NCBI RefSeq assembly: GCF_014207095.1
Contig: NZ_JACHBG010000013.1
Coordinates: 92,735-156,734 of the forward strand
Reading direction: 5' to 3'
DNA from: Martinezella lusitana
GTDB taxonomy: Bacteria; Pseudomonadota; Alphaproteobacteria; Rhizobiales; Rhizobiaceae
Length of the DNA: 64,000 bases
The notes below the pieces were generated by a model. The model made no database searches. It worked only from the letters and a program-made list of their open reading frames with translations, and was not told where the DNA came from. The position numbers were made by a program, and so were the translations under genes. Positions 44,901 to 53,512 of the stretch are shown piece by piece. Every line of letters begins with the position of its first letter. Position 1 is the stretch's first letter.

Positions 44901-45679
44901 CCTTCGTAGATGCCGCGGCCGGCAGACGCCTTGCCGATCGCATGAATGGCGGCTTCGTAGTCGCGGTAGTAGCGTTCCGCATCCGCATGCGTGGTCGCCG
45001 CTTCGCCCAGCATGTCGTAGGAATAACGGAAGCCCTTCGCCTCGAGCGAGCGGGCGCGCTTCAGCGCCTCGTCGATCGTTTCGCCGGTGACGAACTGTTC
45101 GCCCATCATGCGCATGGCCATGTCGACACCGCGACGGATGACCGGCTCGCCGCAGCGCGCGATCAGTCGGGTCAACGAGGCGGAAAGGCCGCTTTCATTG
45201 ACGGTCGATGTCAGCTTGCCGGTGACGACCAGGCCCCACGTCGCCGCATTGACGAACATCGAGCGACCGCCGCCCAGATGCGACTTCCAATCGCCGCCGG
45301 CGATCTTGTCGCGGATCAGCGCGTCACGGGTTGCGGTGTCGGGGATGCGCAGCAAGGCCTCGGCAAGGCACATGAGCGCGACGCCTTCCTGGCTCGAAAG
45401 CGAGTATTCCTGCACCAACCCTTCGACGCCGTCACCCTTGTGCTTGGCGCGCAACGCCTCGATCAGCGTCTTGGCGGTCTTCTTCGCAGCCTCGCGAACA
45501 GCGTCCGGCAGAGTGGCGGCCTCGACCAGCATGGGCAGGCACTCGGTCTCAGGGCGCCGATAGGCTGCGGTTATCGCCTTGCGAAGCGGGCTCTGATGCT
45601 GGATCGGCGGCGCAAATTGCGAGAATGGGGCAGCGTCTGGAGCTGGTTCTTCGGTGGCGAGCTGGGCAGAGACAGTCAT
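41975..45679 (-). CDS. putA: Bifunctional proline dehydrogenase / P5C dehydrogenase PutA
   Basis: A 1234-residue enzyme oxidising proline to glutamate in two steps. An FAD proline dehydrogenase barrel lies at about 160-490 (RLVKGAYWDAEIKRAQ, YRDYEAAIHAIG), and an NAD aldehyde dehydrogenase at about 600-1050 (ISPWNFPLAIFTG, ETGGQNGMI with the catalytic Glu, GQRCSALRVL with the catalytic Cys). A C-terminal extension of nearly 200 residues follows. The N-terminus lacks the ribbon-helix-helix domain of enteric PutA, so it is not self-regulating. Start 45679 has GAGG upstream. It is divergent from an Lrp-type gene, the probable PutR. Confidence 0.96.
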   Translation of the reverse strand: MTVSAQLATEEPAPDAAPFSQFAPPIQHQSPLRKAITAAYRRPETECLPMLVEAATLPDAVREAAKKTAKTLIEALRAKHKGDGVEGLVQEYSLSSQEGVALMCLAEALLRIPDTATRDALIRDKIAGGDWKSHLGGGRSMFVNAATWGLVVTGKLTSTVNESGLSASLTRLIARCGEPVIRRGVDMAMRMMGEQFVTGETIDEALKRARSLEAKGFRYSYDMLGEAATTHADAERYYRDYEAAIHAIGKASAGRGIYEGPGISIKLSALHPRYSRSQVDRVMGELLPKVKALAQISKQYNIGLNIDAEEADRLELSLDLLEALCLDPELAGWDGIGFVVQAYGKRCPFVLDFIIDLARRSGHRLMVRLVKGAYWDAEIKRAQLDGLEGFPVYTRKIYTDVSYVACAKKLLSATDVIFPQFATHNAQTLATIYQMAGSDFSVGKYEFQCLHGMGEPLYEEVVGAKNLDRPCRIYAPVGTHETLLAYLVRRLLENGANSSFVNKIADPAVSVADLIADPVEVVRALPVMGAQHDKISLPADLFEGKRQNSAGIDLSNEMALADLSGQLHASAAKGWIAKPLLADGSERGETRPILNPADHSDVVGQVAELDPNDAAEVMRLAANATASWASVSPDARATILERAADMMQGEMPLLVGLTIREAGKSAANAVGEVREAIDFLRYYAAQARKVLSTDSIPLGPVVCISPWNFPLAIFTGQVAAALVAGNPVVAKPAGNTPLIAAQGVRILHEAGIPHDALQFAPGSGRMGAALVGAPETAGVMFTGSTEVARLIQAQLAERLSKYGKPIPLIAETGGQNGMIVDSSALAEQVVGDVIASAFDSAGQRCSALRVLCLQEEVADRTLTMLRGALRELSVGRTDKLAIDIGPVIDDNAKRGIDEHIERMRKLGCSVEQLDLPASAAKGTFVAPTIIELKKLSDLKREVFGPVLHIIRYKRKGLDKLINDVNASGYGLTFGLHTRLDDTIAHVTSRVKAGNLYVNRNIIGAVVGVQPFGGRGLSGTGPKAGGPMYLRRLVVSSTEPLRDASVQTDPAAQQYLTWLDSNGAAGAAKQAKALAGQSSLGFNVELPGPVGELNLYALHPRGRVLLVPQTALGLQVQLAAALATGNSITIDAASGLQNELRNLPSTVASRISWSKDWAADGPFAGALIEGDADRVKQSIRAIAALPGPLVLTQAASSDEIANKADAYCLNWLLEEVTTSINTAAAGGNASLMTIG

Positions 45680-45851
45680 GATAACCTCAAAATGCAAGGG
45701 TCCCGATAACCAGGCAGGCGCGATGATTTCGCCTTTTCCGGTCCTCCCCGTTGCTTCGACGAGAACATACTTCATTCCGGGAAAGCGTTCCGCCTTGAAA
45801 CTGCGGCTTTCCAGTCATATTGAACTTCAAATTACTTCATTTCAAATAGGA

Positions 45852-46325
45852 ATGCCTACGCAGATGATCAAATCCAGTGAAATCGACCAGTTCGATCAAA
45901 AGATCCTCGATGCCCTGGTCGAGGATGGCCGCATGTCTATCACCGAGCTTTCCGAGCGGGTCGGTCTTTCCAAGACGCCATGCCAGGCACGACTGAAAAA
46001 GCTGATCGACTCCGGCTATATTGACGGCTTCAAGGCCGTGCTCAATCCGATCAAGCTCGGCCTCGACCATGTCGCCTTTGCAGAAGTGAAGCTGACGGAC
46101 ACGCGCGAGGAGGCTTTGCTCAGCTTCAACAATGCCATCAAGAAGATCAAGGAGATTGAGGAGTGTCACATGATTGCCGGACGTTTCGACTATCTCTTGA
46201 AGGTGCGTACTTCTGATATCCGGCGCTATCGCATCGTCCTGGGAGAGAAGATCTCCAGCCTGCCTTTCGTTGCGAGCACCTCCACCAATGTGGTGATGCA
46301 GTCGGTGAAGGAAAACTGGTCCTAG
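45852..46325 (+). CDS. putR: Lrp/AsnC family regulator, probable PutR
   Basis: A 157-residue regulator. The N-terminal helix-turn-helix reads DQKILDALVEDGRMSITELSERVGLS; the C-terminal RAM ligand domain contains IKKIKEIEECHMIAGRFDYLLKVR. It is divergent from putA with 172 bp between the starts. Alphaproteobacterial PutR of this family activates putA in response to proline, so this role is likely. The start could be 45852 or 45864; the frame upstream is open but has no better ribosome site. Confidence 0.9.
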   Translation: MPTQMIKSSEIDQFDQKILDALVEDGRMSITELSERVGLSKTPCQARLKKLIDSGYIDGFKAVLNPIKLGLDHVAFAEVKLTDTREEALLSFNNAIKKIKEIEECHMIAGRFDYLLKVRTSDIRRYRIVLGEKISSLPFVASTSTNVVMQSVKENWS

Positions 46326-46430
46326 GGCATATCGCGCAAGACTGTGAACCGGTTTTGTGACGATGGCACGCGTAAAGCCCAGGATTTTAAGTGCGGAATG
46401 CGCATCGAAAAGATCGCGATGCGCGCTGAA
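46323..46430. repeat. Intergenic repeat-like element after putR
   Basis: The sequence TAGGGCATATCGCGC and the following CGGTTTTGTGACGATGGCA resemble dispersed rhizobial repeat elements, from memory. A hairpin (GCGCATCG at 46400-46407, CGATGCGC at 46417-46424) lies inside. It starts at the putR stop codon. Confidence 0.45.
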
Positions 46431-46574
46431 TAGCTTTTGCCATGCCATTTCGAACGCTGGGTGCAATTTGGCCTCGTTCGACGATACCCCATCCTGTCAC
46501 CGAGGCGATGATCTAGATTTCGCCATCCGAATCGGATCATTGCCGAGGGCTAAAATTAGTAAGGTGGAGTATGC

Positions 46575-46841
46575 ATGGAAATGAATGCAAGCGACCGCGA
46601 CCTAGTTGAGGTCATGAAGCGGTACTTTGCTGTCAAGGCCGAGGTAGAGGATGTAAAGATCCGCCTCGAAGCAGCACGGCGGGAAAGCGGCGAAGAGATC
46701 GAGATCTTCTACAATCCCCGCATCAATATTGATCACGCCGCCGATATTCTTCACTCGCATTCTCTCAAGCAGGAGCTGGCCCGGTTGATGGATTGGGCCG
46801 AGGCGTGGGGACGTCAGGATTTGGCGACAGATCCTGCCTGA
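46575..46841 (+). CDS. Small hypothetical protein
   Basis: An 88-residue, charged, helical protein: MEMNASDRDLVEVMKRYFAVKAEVEDVKIRLEAA would form an amphipathic helix or coiled coil over about 10-35. No known domain is recognised. A weak GGTGGAG element sits upstream at 46561-46567. ATG at 46581 is an alternative. Its stop lies in the stem of a strong hairpin. Probably cytoplasmic; function unknown. Confidence 0.55.
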   Translation: MEMNASDRDLVEVMKRYFAVKAEVEDVKIRLEAARRESGEEIEIFYNPRINIDHAADILHSHSLKQELARLMDWAEAWGRQDLATDPA

Positions 46842-46868
46842 CGGCCACGTTCGGACCGTCAGGCAGGA
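46832..46868 (+). terminator. Strong hairpin overlapping the stop of the small gene
   Basis: A 13-bp perfect stem (TCCTGCCTGACGG with CCGTCAGGCAGGA) closes an 11-nt loop. The TGA stop of the upstream gene is in the 5' arm. No U-tract follows. Confidence 0.5.
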
Positions 46869-47201
46869 ATGGCTTTGTCGAATTGGCTCAGCTATCCGAT
46901 TTCAGCTTGCCCGCCATTGCCCAAGAATCCTTCGAAATCTCGGTAATGATGATTTCCACTGATTCCGGTGGGCAAGCCAGCGTTTCAACGGCGGCAGTTG
47001 CCAGCGCTCTTGGAAAGCTTCTTTCGAAGTCAGGGGGGCACGAGCGATTTGGCAGCGTTTGCCTCGGTCATTCTTCGTTAAAGTGTCTCGCGTCGACCTG
47101 TATGCGAGCAAGCCCCGTCCCTTGCTGCGCTCTCAGCCGCAGATTGCGTGGTGGCTGCGAATTGGAAAGGGTCAAGATCGCATAATGAAGGCACGGCAGG
47201 T
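46869..47201. other. Intergenic region with no gene recognised
   Basis: About 330 bp between the hairpin and the end of the sugar ABC operon. No plausible protein, RNA gene or repeat was seen. Confidence 0.4.
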
Positions 47202-48308
47202 TCACGAATGTTGTCGAGCATACTCATTCGTTTTGCCAGAAAGTCGTTGTCCGCTTTTGTCGAAGAGGCAGATCCTGTCCGTCCGTGGCTGCAGCCAAAT
47301 CGTCTCTTCCGGCTCTATGTCGAGCCTATCGTGGAAGACGGCTACGATCGTCTGCTGACCCACGGTCGCCGTTATGTGGGTTTCAGAACCGAGCGGCTCG
47401 ACGACGACCACGCGTGCCGGAATGCCCACATTTGCCACCGACAAGGTCAAGTATTCCGGCCGTATGCCGTACACGCCCTCCACGCCAATGAGTTCTGCTG
47501 CGTCGCCGGGTAGGGGCAACATAATGCCGTCATTTGTCTTGAAGACTGGCCGGTCGCCGTCTCTGTCAAAGCACCCGTTCAGGAGGTTCATTGCCGGAGA
47601 GCCGATGAAGGCGGCGACAAAGGTGCTTCGCGGATTGTCGTAAAGCTCGAGTGGCCGACCGATCTGCTCGATATGCCCGCTATTCATGACGACAATGCGA
47701 TCAGCCATTGTCATTGCCTCGACCTGATCGTGCGTGACGTAGATGGTCGTCGTCGCGAGGCGACGGTGCAAGCTTTTGATCTCGGCGCGCATGGCGACGC
47801 GAAGTTTTGCGTCGAGGTTGGAGAGGGGCTCGTCGAAGAGAAAGACCTGCGGATTGCGGACGATCGAACGGCCCATGGCGACGCGCTGGCGTTGCCCGCC
47901 GGAGAGCTGGCGGGGGTAGCGCCCCAGGAGCTCGGTGAGGCCGAGAATCTGCGCGGCATGCGCCACGCGCTTTTGCTTCTCTTCCTTCGACGCACCGGCA
48001 AGCGTCAGTGAAAAAGCCATGTTTTCGGCAACCGTCATATGCGGATAGAGCGCATAGTTCTGGAAAACCATTGATATGTCGCGCTCTTTGGGCGGCAGGC
48101 TGTTGACGACCCGCCCGCCGATGCCGATCTTGCCGCCAGTGATGTCTTCAAGGCCTGCGATCATTCTGAGCAGGGTCGACTTGCCGCAACCCGATGGCCC
48201 CACGAGGACGACGAACTCGCCGTCGGCAATCTCGGCGGAGACGCCGTGGAGAATTTCCACGGCGCCGTAGGCCTTGCGTGCCTTGTCTATGGTGACTGTC
48301 GCCATCAT
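47202..48308 (-). CDS. Sugar ABC transporter ATP-binding protein, UgpC/MsmK type
   Basis: A 368-residue CUT1-family ATPase. Walker A GPSGCGKST (about 37-45), signature LSGGQRQRVAMGRSI (about 137), Walker B VFLFDEPLSNLD (about 157), and a C-terminal TOBE domain (about 280-350). It is the last gene of the operon, and its ATG overlaps the stop of the ADP-ribosylglycohydrolase gene. It powers import by the two permeases at 50443-52118. Confidence 0.94.
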   Translation of the reverse strand: MMATVTIDKARKAYGAVEILHGVSAEIADGEFVVLVGPSGCGKSTLLRMIAGLEDITGGKIGIGGRVVNSLPPKERDISMVFQNYALYPHMTVAENMAFSLTLAGASKEEKQKRVAHAAQILGLTELLGRYPRQLSGGQRQRVAMGRSIVRNPQVFLFDEPLSNLDAKLRVAMRAEIKSLHRRLATTTIYVTHDQVEAMTMADRIVVMNSGHIEQIGRPLELYDNPRSTFVAAFIGSPAMNLLNGCFDRDGDRPVFKTNDGIMLPLPGDAAELIGVEGVYGIRPEYLTLSVANVGIPARVVVVEPLGSETHITATVGQQTIVAVFHDRLDIEPEETIWLQPRTDRICLFDKSGQRLSGKTNEYARQHS

Positions 48309-50413
48309 ACGCCTCCAATCCGGATTTCGTTCGACGACAAGGCTCCTTCATGGATGAGAAGGCCGACACCACCGTCACGGAAGGCGTCTGAAGATGTATC
48401 CTCCGCCGTTACTGAAACGCCATCGGCCTCGAAGGTGATGCGCGCGCCTTCAGCCTTGACCTTCATTGAAATGTTCTTGTCGAATTCGGTCCTGAAGGCC
48501 GTTTCGGCCAGCACAGTGGTATCCTCGTCGCGTACCCTGACAATCTGCATCTTGCCGTCGCGCGTCACGCGCGCTCCGTAGTAGCGGCGCAGGCCCTGCG
48601 CGCGCACAGCAAGGCCGCCATAATTGCCCAGATGGATCATCACCTGGCCCGACGCCTGATAATCCGTCCATTGCCGGGTGCCATGAATGATGATGCCTTC
48701 GCCGCTATTTTGCGAGATGCGGAAGGCGGCTGGGAAACGCTTGGAAAAGAAGCTCGCGCCATTCACCCAAGCCATGCGCCAGAAGTCACCATCGCCGGCC
48801 GGTCGCTTCAGCGTCAGTTTTGGCGCTCCGTCCCAACGGAGATAATCGACGAGCAGCCGGCCATAGGCACGCCGCCCGGTGCCGCTCACGGTGATGCCGA
48901 TCTCAGCGACGGGCTGGCCGTCGACCTCGGGAAGGGTCCATTCGAGAACGGCTTCCGAGCCGGGTTCGATGATAACAGCAGCGGAGTCGATGTCGCTCAA
49001 CTGGTCGCGCCCGTCATAGACGCGGATGCGCAAGCGCGCTTCGATCGCCCCGTGGTTTTGAGCGTCGGCCTTGACGCGTGCCTTCACAGTCTGCCCCGGA
49101 TAGACGAGTGGCGTCGCCATCAGATCGTAGGTGCGCATATTGAGCATTTCGCGCGGCGAGAAAGTCGGTGTCATCACGATGGCGTTTTGTGCTGGCCCGA
49201 GCGCTTCGTAGTCAATCGTCAGCGCACGACCGCTCTCGAACTCCGTATTGCCGACGCGCACGCCGCTTGCCGCGCCGAGGCCTGTCTGTGGGCGAAAACC
49301 CTGTAGGCTCCCGGGGAGCGAGAAGTGAAATTGCGCTCCGTTCTTGGGAGGTGTGAGCGCCTGTTGCCCGCCAAGTTTAAGGCCGAGATTGGTGAGGAAG
49401 TAGGCCTGCCGCACGGCATCGTTGACGGAGTTGCCGCCATCAGCCGAGGAAATCAGCATGCGGTCGGCGATAGGACCGCGGAAGTCGGGGCCTTCGGCAA
49501 GACTATCAAGGCCATTCATGATGCCGAGCAGGCAGCAGACATTGCCGGCGTTGCAGTCGGTATCCCAGCCGGATGTATTGACAATCATCTGGGCCTTCTG
49601 GAAGTCGTGCGGCGCGTAAAGAACCGTCATGATCATCAGCGCGTGATTGGGCATGATGTGGCAATTGCCCGGGTACTTATCGTAGCCGTAATTGTCCTCG
49701 ATCTTCTGGCGTGTGTCGCGCCAATCCGGATAGGCCTTGTGCCAGGTGCGAATGTCGGCGATCAACCTTGCGATCTGGCTGTCGCTCGGGATCTGCTTCA
49801 GTCCCGTATCGATCAAATGATCGATGTCGGATGTGACGAAAGCCTCCGCCTCCATCGCGGCCCACAGCATGGCGGCATAGACCGACTCGCCGTCATGGCT
49901 CACCTTTCCGGCTTGCTCGGCAAGTCTTGCAGCGAGTTCCGGTTGACCGGGCGCGACCATCGCCCATCCGTCGATAAAGATCTGCGCGCCGATCTGCTCG
50001 GCTACACCTTGACCGTTGCTGGCGATCGAACCAGAGTCCGGAGCCGGCATCCCCTTCTTGAGGTTTAGCCAGGCAGTGTGCTCGGTCGAGTTGCCATTGC
50101 CACCCCACCAAAGGATCGAGCGCTCCTCGACGATGTAGTTGAGCCAGGCTTTGCCAATCTCGCCAGCCGAAAGATTTGGCCTTATTCCGTAGTCTTCAAG
50201 CGCGCGGATAAAGGTGAAGGTGCCGGCGACATCATCGTCGGTAACGACAAGCGGTTGGTTCAAGCGTTCATGGACGTAGTATTCGATCGGCCCCAGCTCT
50301 TCCATGATCCTCTGGTAGGTCCACCCTTCGAAAGGGCGGCCGAGATAGACGCCGATGAGCTTGCCCAGGACGCCGGCGTAGACACGTTCAAGATAGTCGT
50401 TCGGAAGCTGCAT
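48305..50413 (-). CDS. ADP-ribosylglycohydrolase family protein with C-terminal lectin-like region
   Basis: A 702-residue, probably cytoplasmic protein. Residues 1-340 form an ADP-ribosylglycohydrolase domain with the dinuclear-metal motifs T-D-D-D (58-61) and D-T-D (284-286, GWDTDCNAGN), so it should be catalytically competent. Residues 345-702 are beta-rich and look like carbohydrate-binding or LamG-like jelly-roll modules (WTDYQASGQVMIHLGNYGG). No signal peptide is present. It is embedded in a sugar ABC operon, so its substrate is more likely an imported glycoside or N-riboside than an ADP-ribosylated protein. This is inference. Confidence 0.88.
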   Translation of the reverse strand: MQLPNDYLERVYAGVLGKLIGVYLGRPFEGWTYQRIMEELGPIEYYVHERLNQPLVVTDDDVAGTFTFIRALEDYGIRPNLSAGEIGKAWLNYIVEERSILWWGGNGNSTEHTAWLNLKKGMPAPDSGSIASNGQGVAEQIGAQIFIDGWAMVAPGQPELAARLAEQAGKVSHDGESVYAAMLWAAMEAEAFVTSDIDHLIDTGLKQIPSDSQIARLIADIRTWHKAYPDWRDTRQKIEDNYGYDKYPGNCHIMPNHALMIMTVLYAPHDFQKAQMIVNTSGWDTDCNAGNVCCLLGIMNGLDSLAEGPDFRGPIADRMLISSADGGNSVNDAVRQAYFLTNLGLKLGGQQALTPPKNGAQFHFSLPGSLQGFRPQTGLGAASGVRVGNTEFESGRALTIDYEALGPAQNAIVMTPTFSPREMLNMRTYDLMATPLVYPGQTVKARVKADAQNHGAIEARLRIRVYDGRDQLSDIDSAAVIIEPGSEAVLEWTLPEVDGQPVAEIGITVSGTGRRAYGRLLVDYLRWDGAPKLTLKRPAGDGDFWRMAWVNGASFFSKRFPAAFRISQNSGEGIIIHGTRQWTDYQASGQVMIHLGNYGGLAVRAQGLRRYYGARVTRDGKMQIVRVRDEDTTVLAETAFRTEFDKNISMKVKAEGARITFEADGVSVTAEDTSSDAFRDGGVGLLIHEGALSSNEIRIGGV

Positions 50414-50442
50414 TGCTCACTCCATATAGTCGATAAAATCGT

Positions 50443-51276
50443 TCAGCCCTTGACGGAGCCGCCGGCCATGCCTTCAATGAAGCGCTTTTGCATGAGGACA
50501 AAAAGCACCACGACAGGCACGACGATGATGAGCGCCGCGGCCATGATCTCTCCCCAGTCGGAGCTGTACTGGCCGGACAACAGGAAGAAGGCGATGACAG
50601 CGGTCATGTTCTGTTGTTTCTGCAAGAAGGTCGTCGCGATCAGAAACTCGTTCCACGAGTTCAGGCCTATGATCAGCGCCACAGTCAGAATGCCCGGCGA
50701 GACGATTGGCAGCATGACCCGCCAGAAGACCTGCCAATGCGTGGCGCCGTCGACGATCGCCGCCTCTTCGAGCTCCTTCGGGACCGCGAGGAAATAGGTT
50801 CTAAGCAGCATCACGGCAAAGGGGCTGTAAAGTGCGGTATAGATCAGTGCTACGCCGAAGATGTTGTTGATGAGACCAAGCTTGGCAAAGCCGAAATAGA
50901 GCGGAAAGATGTAAAGCTGGATCGGTGCAGTCGTTGTTGCCAACAGATAGAAGGTGAAGATCTTCCAGCTTTTGATCTTGCGCCGCGCGATCACATAGGC
51001 GGTGAGCGACGATGTCGAGCAGACGAGCGCAATCGTCGTGCCGGATACGATCAGAGAATTGATGAAGGTCTGCGAGAATTTGGCGTGCGTCCACGCGTTC
51101 GCAAAATTCTGCCAGCGGATCGATTGGGGCAATCCAAGTGGATTCTGCACGATCTGTGCCGCCGGTTTCAAGGAGTTCAGAACCAGAAGGGCGATAGGGA
51201 AAAGCGCCAGAAAGGCAAAGATTCCAAGAAGAACATAGCAGACCCATAGGGTCAGGCGGCTTTCAACGAGCCTCAT
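50443..51276 (-). CDS. Carbohydrate ABC transporter permease, MalG type
   Basis: A 277-residue permease with about six membrane helices. The EAA loop is ELEEAAIVDGATHWQVFWRVMLPIVSPGI. It overlaps the upstream MalF-type permease by 4 bp, so both are made together. CUT1 family; sugar ligand unknown. Confidence 0.94.
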   Translation of the reverse strand: MRLVESRLTLWVCYVLLGIFAFLALFPIALLVLNSLKPAAQIVQNPLGLPQSIRWQNFANAWTHAKFSQTFINSLIVSGTTIALVCSTSSLTAYVIARRKIKSWKIFTFYLLATTTAPIQLYIFPLYFGFAKLGLINNIFGVALIYTALYSPFAVMLLRTYFLAVPKELEEAAIVDGATHWQVFWRVMLPIVSPGILTVALIIGLNSWNEFLIATTFLQKQQNMTAVIAFFLLSGQYSSDWGEIMAAALIIVVPVVVLFVLMQKRFIEGMAGGSVKG

Positions 51277-52118
51277 TGCTCGCCCTCCTTGGTCTGGACG
51301 CGCACATAGAAGAACGTGCCGACGAGCCCGAAAAGGCTGATGACAAGTGCGGCGGCGGCAGCCTGTCCGACGTTCAGGTCGTAGAAAGCCTTTCTATAGG
51401 CAAGCGTCGAAAGCAGTTCGCTGGAAAAGGCGGGACCGCCCTGGGTCAGAATGTAGACGAAGTCGAAAGCGAGAAACGACCAGATGACGGTCATGATCAT
51501 CATGAGGGTGACGGTCGGACGGATGCTCGGAAGCAGCACGTAGCGCATCATCTGGAGATAGGTCGCGCCTTCGAGGCGGGCAGCTTCGATCTGTTCCTGC
51601 GGTACCTGCCGGAGTGCGGCAAAGAAAATGACGCAGAGAAAGCCCCACCAGTGCCACAAATCGACCGTTGCGACGCCGAATAGTGCGATCGGTGGCTGCG
51701 TCAGCGGATTGGGAATGGGTAGGCCGTACTTCTTGAGGAGGCCGAAAATGCCGGTGACGGGACTATAGATCATGCCCTGCCAGATGCGGGCCGTAATCGC
51801 GGTCGCAATGACAACAGGGAGAAAGTACACGACCTGGAAGAAATTGCTGCCGCGGCGTACGATCAGCAGCATGGAGGCCGCCAACAACCCCATAAGGATC
51901 GGTACGATCAGAAAGACCAGCGTCCATATGATATTATTGCCGAGCGCCAGCCAGAAGACGCGATCGGCAGCCAGTGCGCGAAAATTATCGAGCCCAGCAA
52001 AAGTGGGAGACGAAATGCCGTCCCAGTTGCAGAAGGCGAGCGCCACCGTCAGCAAGGCGGGCACGAGAACGATGATGATGTTGATGACCATCGTCGGAAC
52101 GAGATAGAGTCGGTGCAT
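51273..52118 (-). CDS. Carbohydrate ABC transporter permease, MalF type
   Basis: A 281-residue permease. The EAA motif is EQIEAARLEGATYLQMMRYVLLPSIRP; the N-terminus has the MalF/UgpA layout. It partners with the MalG-type subunit and the binding protein 50 bp upstream. Confidence 0.94.
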   Translation of the reverse strand: MHRLYLVPTMVINIIIVLVPALLTVALAFCNWDGISSPTFAGLDNFRALAADRVFWLALGNNIIWTLVFLIVPILMGLLAASMLLIVRRGSNFFQVVYFLPVVIATAITARIWQGMIYSPVTGIFGLLKKYGLPIPNPLTQPPIALFGVATVDLWHWWGFLCVIFFAALRQVPQEQIEAARLEGATYLQMMRYVLLPSIRPTVTLMMIMTVIWSFLAFDFVYILTQGGPAFSSELLSTLAYRKAFYDLNVGQAAAAALVISLFGLVGTFFYVRVQTKEGEQ

Positions 52119-52167
52119 ATTGTCCTCCGGGGGAGGGCAGCGCCTTGTGGGCCGCCCTGCGGCCAGA

Positions 52168-53487
52168 TCAGGCGCGGGCCGGAATCGCCGGCGCCTTACC
52201 GGCGTCGCGTTCCTGCTTGAAGGTCTCGTCCAGCCTCTTGAGGAAGTCCGCCGGCTTCGTCTTCTTCAGCCAGACCTCTTCCATGCCGCTGACCAGATAG
52301 GTGTCTGTGGCGGGCGGAAGGAAGGTCCAGGTCGTGTAGCCGTATTTGCCGGCGCCGACTGCGGCCGCCAGTTGCTTCATCGCATCCTCATAAAGAGGTA
52401 GTACCTTGTCGGAAAGCTCGACCTTGGAGAGATCGGCAAGCGGAAGGTTCCATTCTCCCTGCCAGACCGAGTTCATCTTGCTGTAGTAGTCGTCCGTGAG
52501 CATGTAATCGAGAACGGCGGCGGCACCGTTCGAATTGCCTGACTTGGAATTGATCGACAGTGTCGAGCCGATGCCGAGCGCGAAGATTGGATCGCCCTTC
52601 TCGCTTGGGAAGCCGACGAAGCCGGGTTCCGCATTGTTCTGCGGGAAATAGGTCTGCACGTTGGTGAAGTTCCAGGTACCGGTCGGTGCCATGCCGGCTT
52701 GGCCGGTGGCGATCTGCGCAAAGGCCTGCTCGAGCGTCAGCGAGAAATAATTGTCGCCGAAGTAACCCTTGTCCCACCACTCCGCGAGCTTATCGATCGA
52801 ATGGATAAAGGCGGGATCGGTCCAGGAAATGGCGCCCGTCAGCGCCTTATAGACATTCTCAGGTCCCGCAATCGAGTTGAAGGCGATCGATACATAATGC
52901 TCGTTGGCAGGGCGCCAGTCGGCGTTGCCGGCGCCGAAAGGGGTGAGGCCCTTGGCTTTCATCTCGTCGGCAAGCGCCTCAAAGTCGCTGATCTTTGTCG
53001 GAACCGTCCATTTGTTCTGATCGAACAGGGTCTTGTTGTAGAAGAGGCCAAGCGTTTCGTATGTCTTTGCCAGTGCGTAGAGCTTGCCATTATATCGGCC
53101 AAGATCAATGAAGAGCGGCAGCAGGCGTTCGTTCCAGCCGTATTTCTTCGCGTAGTCGTCAAGCGGCATAAGCTGACCGGCCTGGGCCATCGCTGCAACA
53201 TAACTCGGGCCGGCTGTGAAGACGACATCGGGGCCGGTGCCGGCAAGCATTGCGACGCGCAATTGCTTATCGAGATCGGAGCCGCGGAAGTCGATAGTCA
53301 GAAGTTCGTCTGGGTGCGCCGAATTGAACGGATCGATCAGGATGTTCTTGAGATTCTCCTGATTCTCTGGCGAGGCTGATTCATACCAGAAGGATATCGG
53401 CTTCTGATCCGCCGCAAATGCGAAACGGGACATGAGCGGCAACGCGGCCAAGCCCAAGCCGGCTTTCAAAATTGTACGTCTATGCAT
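52168..53487 (-). CDS. Sugar ABC transporter substrate-binding protein
   Basis: A 439-residue periplasmic protein of the UgpB/MalE type. The signal peptide MHRRTILKAGLGLAALPLMS carries Arg-Arg-Thr-Ile-Leu-Lys, a Tat-like twin-arginine motif, cleaved after AFA near 25. Downstream features include LRVAMLAGTGPDVVFTAG. Start 53487 has GGAG upstream; a longer frame from 53592 is not needed. It is the first structural gene of the operon, next to its LacI regulator. Ligand unknown. Confidence 0.92.
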   Translation of the reverse strand: MHRRTILKAGLGLAALPLMSRFAFAADQKPISFWYESASPENQENLKNILIDPFNSAHPDELLTIDFRGSDLDKQLRVAMLAGTGPDVVFTAGPSYVAAMAQAGQLMPLDDYAKKYGWNERLLPLFIDLGRYNGKLYALAKTYETLGLFYNKTLFDQNKWTVPTKISDFEALADEMKAKGLTPFGAGNADWRPANEHYVSIAFNSIAGPENVYKALTGAISWTDPAFIHSIDKLAEWWDKGYFGDNYFSLTLEQAFAQIATGQAGMAPTGTWNFTNVQTYFPQNNAEPGFVGFPSEKGDPIFALGIGSTLSINSKSGNSNGAAAVLDYMLTDDYYSKMNSVWQGEWNLPLADLSKVELSDKVLPLYEDAMKQLAAAVGAGKYGYTTWTFLPPATDTYLVSGMEEVWLKKTKPADFLKRLDETFKQERDAGKAPAIPARA

Positions 53488-53512
53488 CGGTTTTCTCCTC
53501 CCGATTTGATTT

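Noticed and set aside
43883..45709. 608-codon open frame on the plus strand
   Set aside because: It lies wholly antisense to putA, a protein with clear conserved domains. Its composition (many Arg, Gly, Asp, His) is that expected of reverse-complemented high-GC coding DNA.
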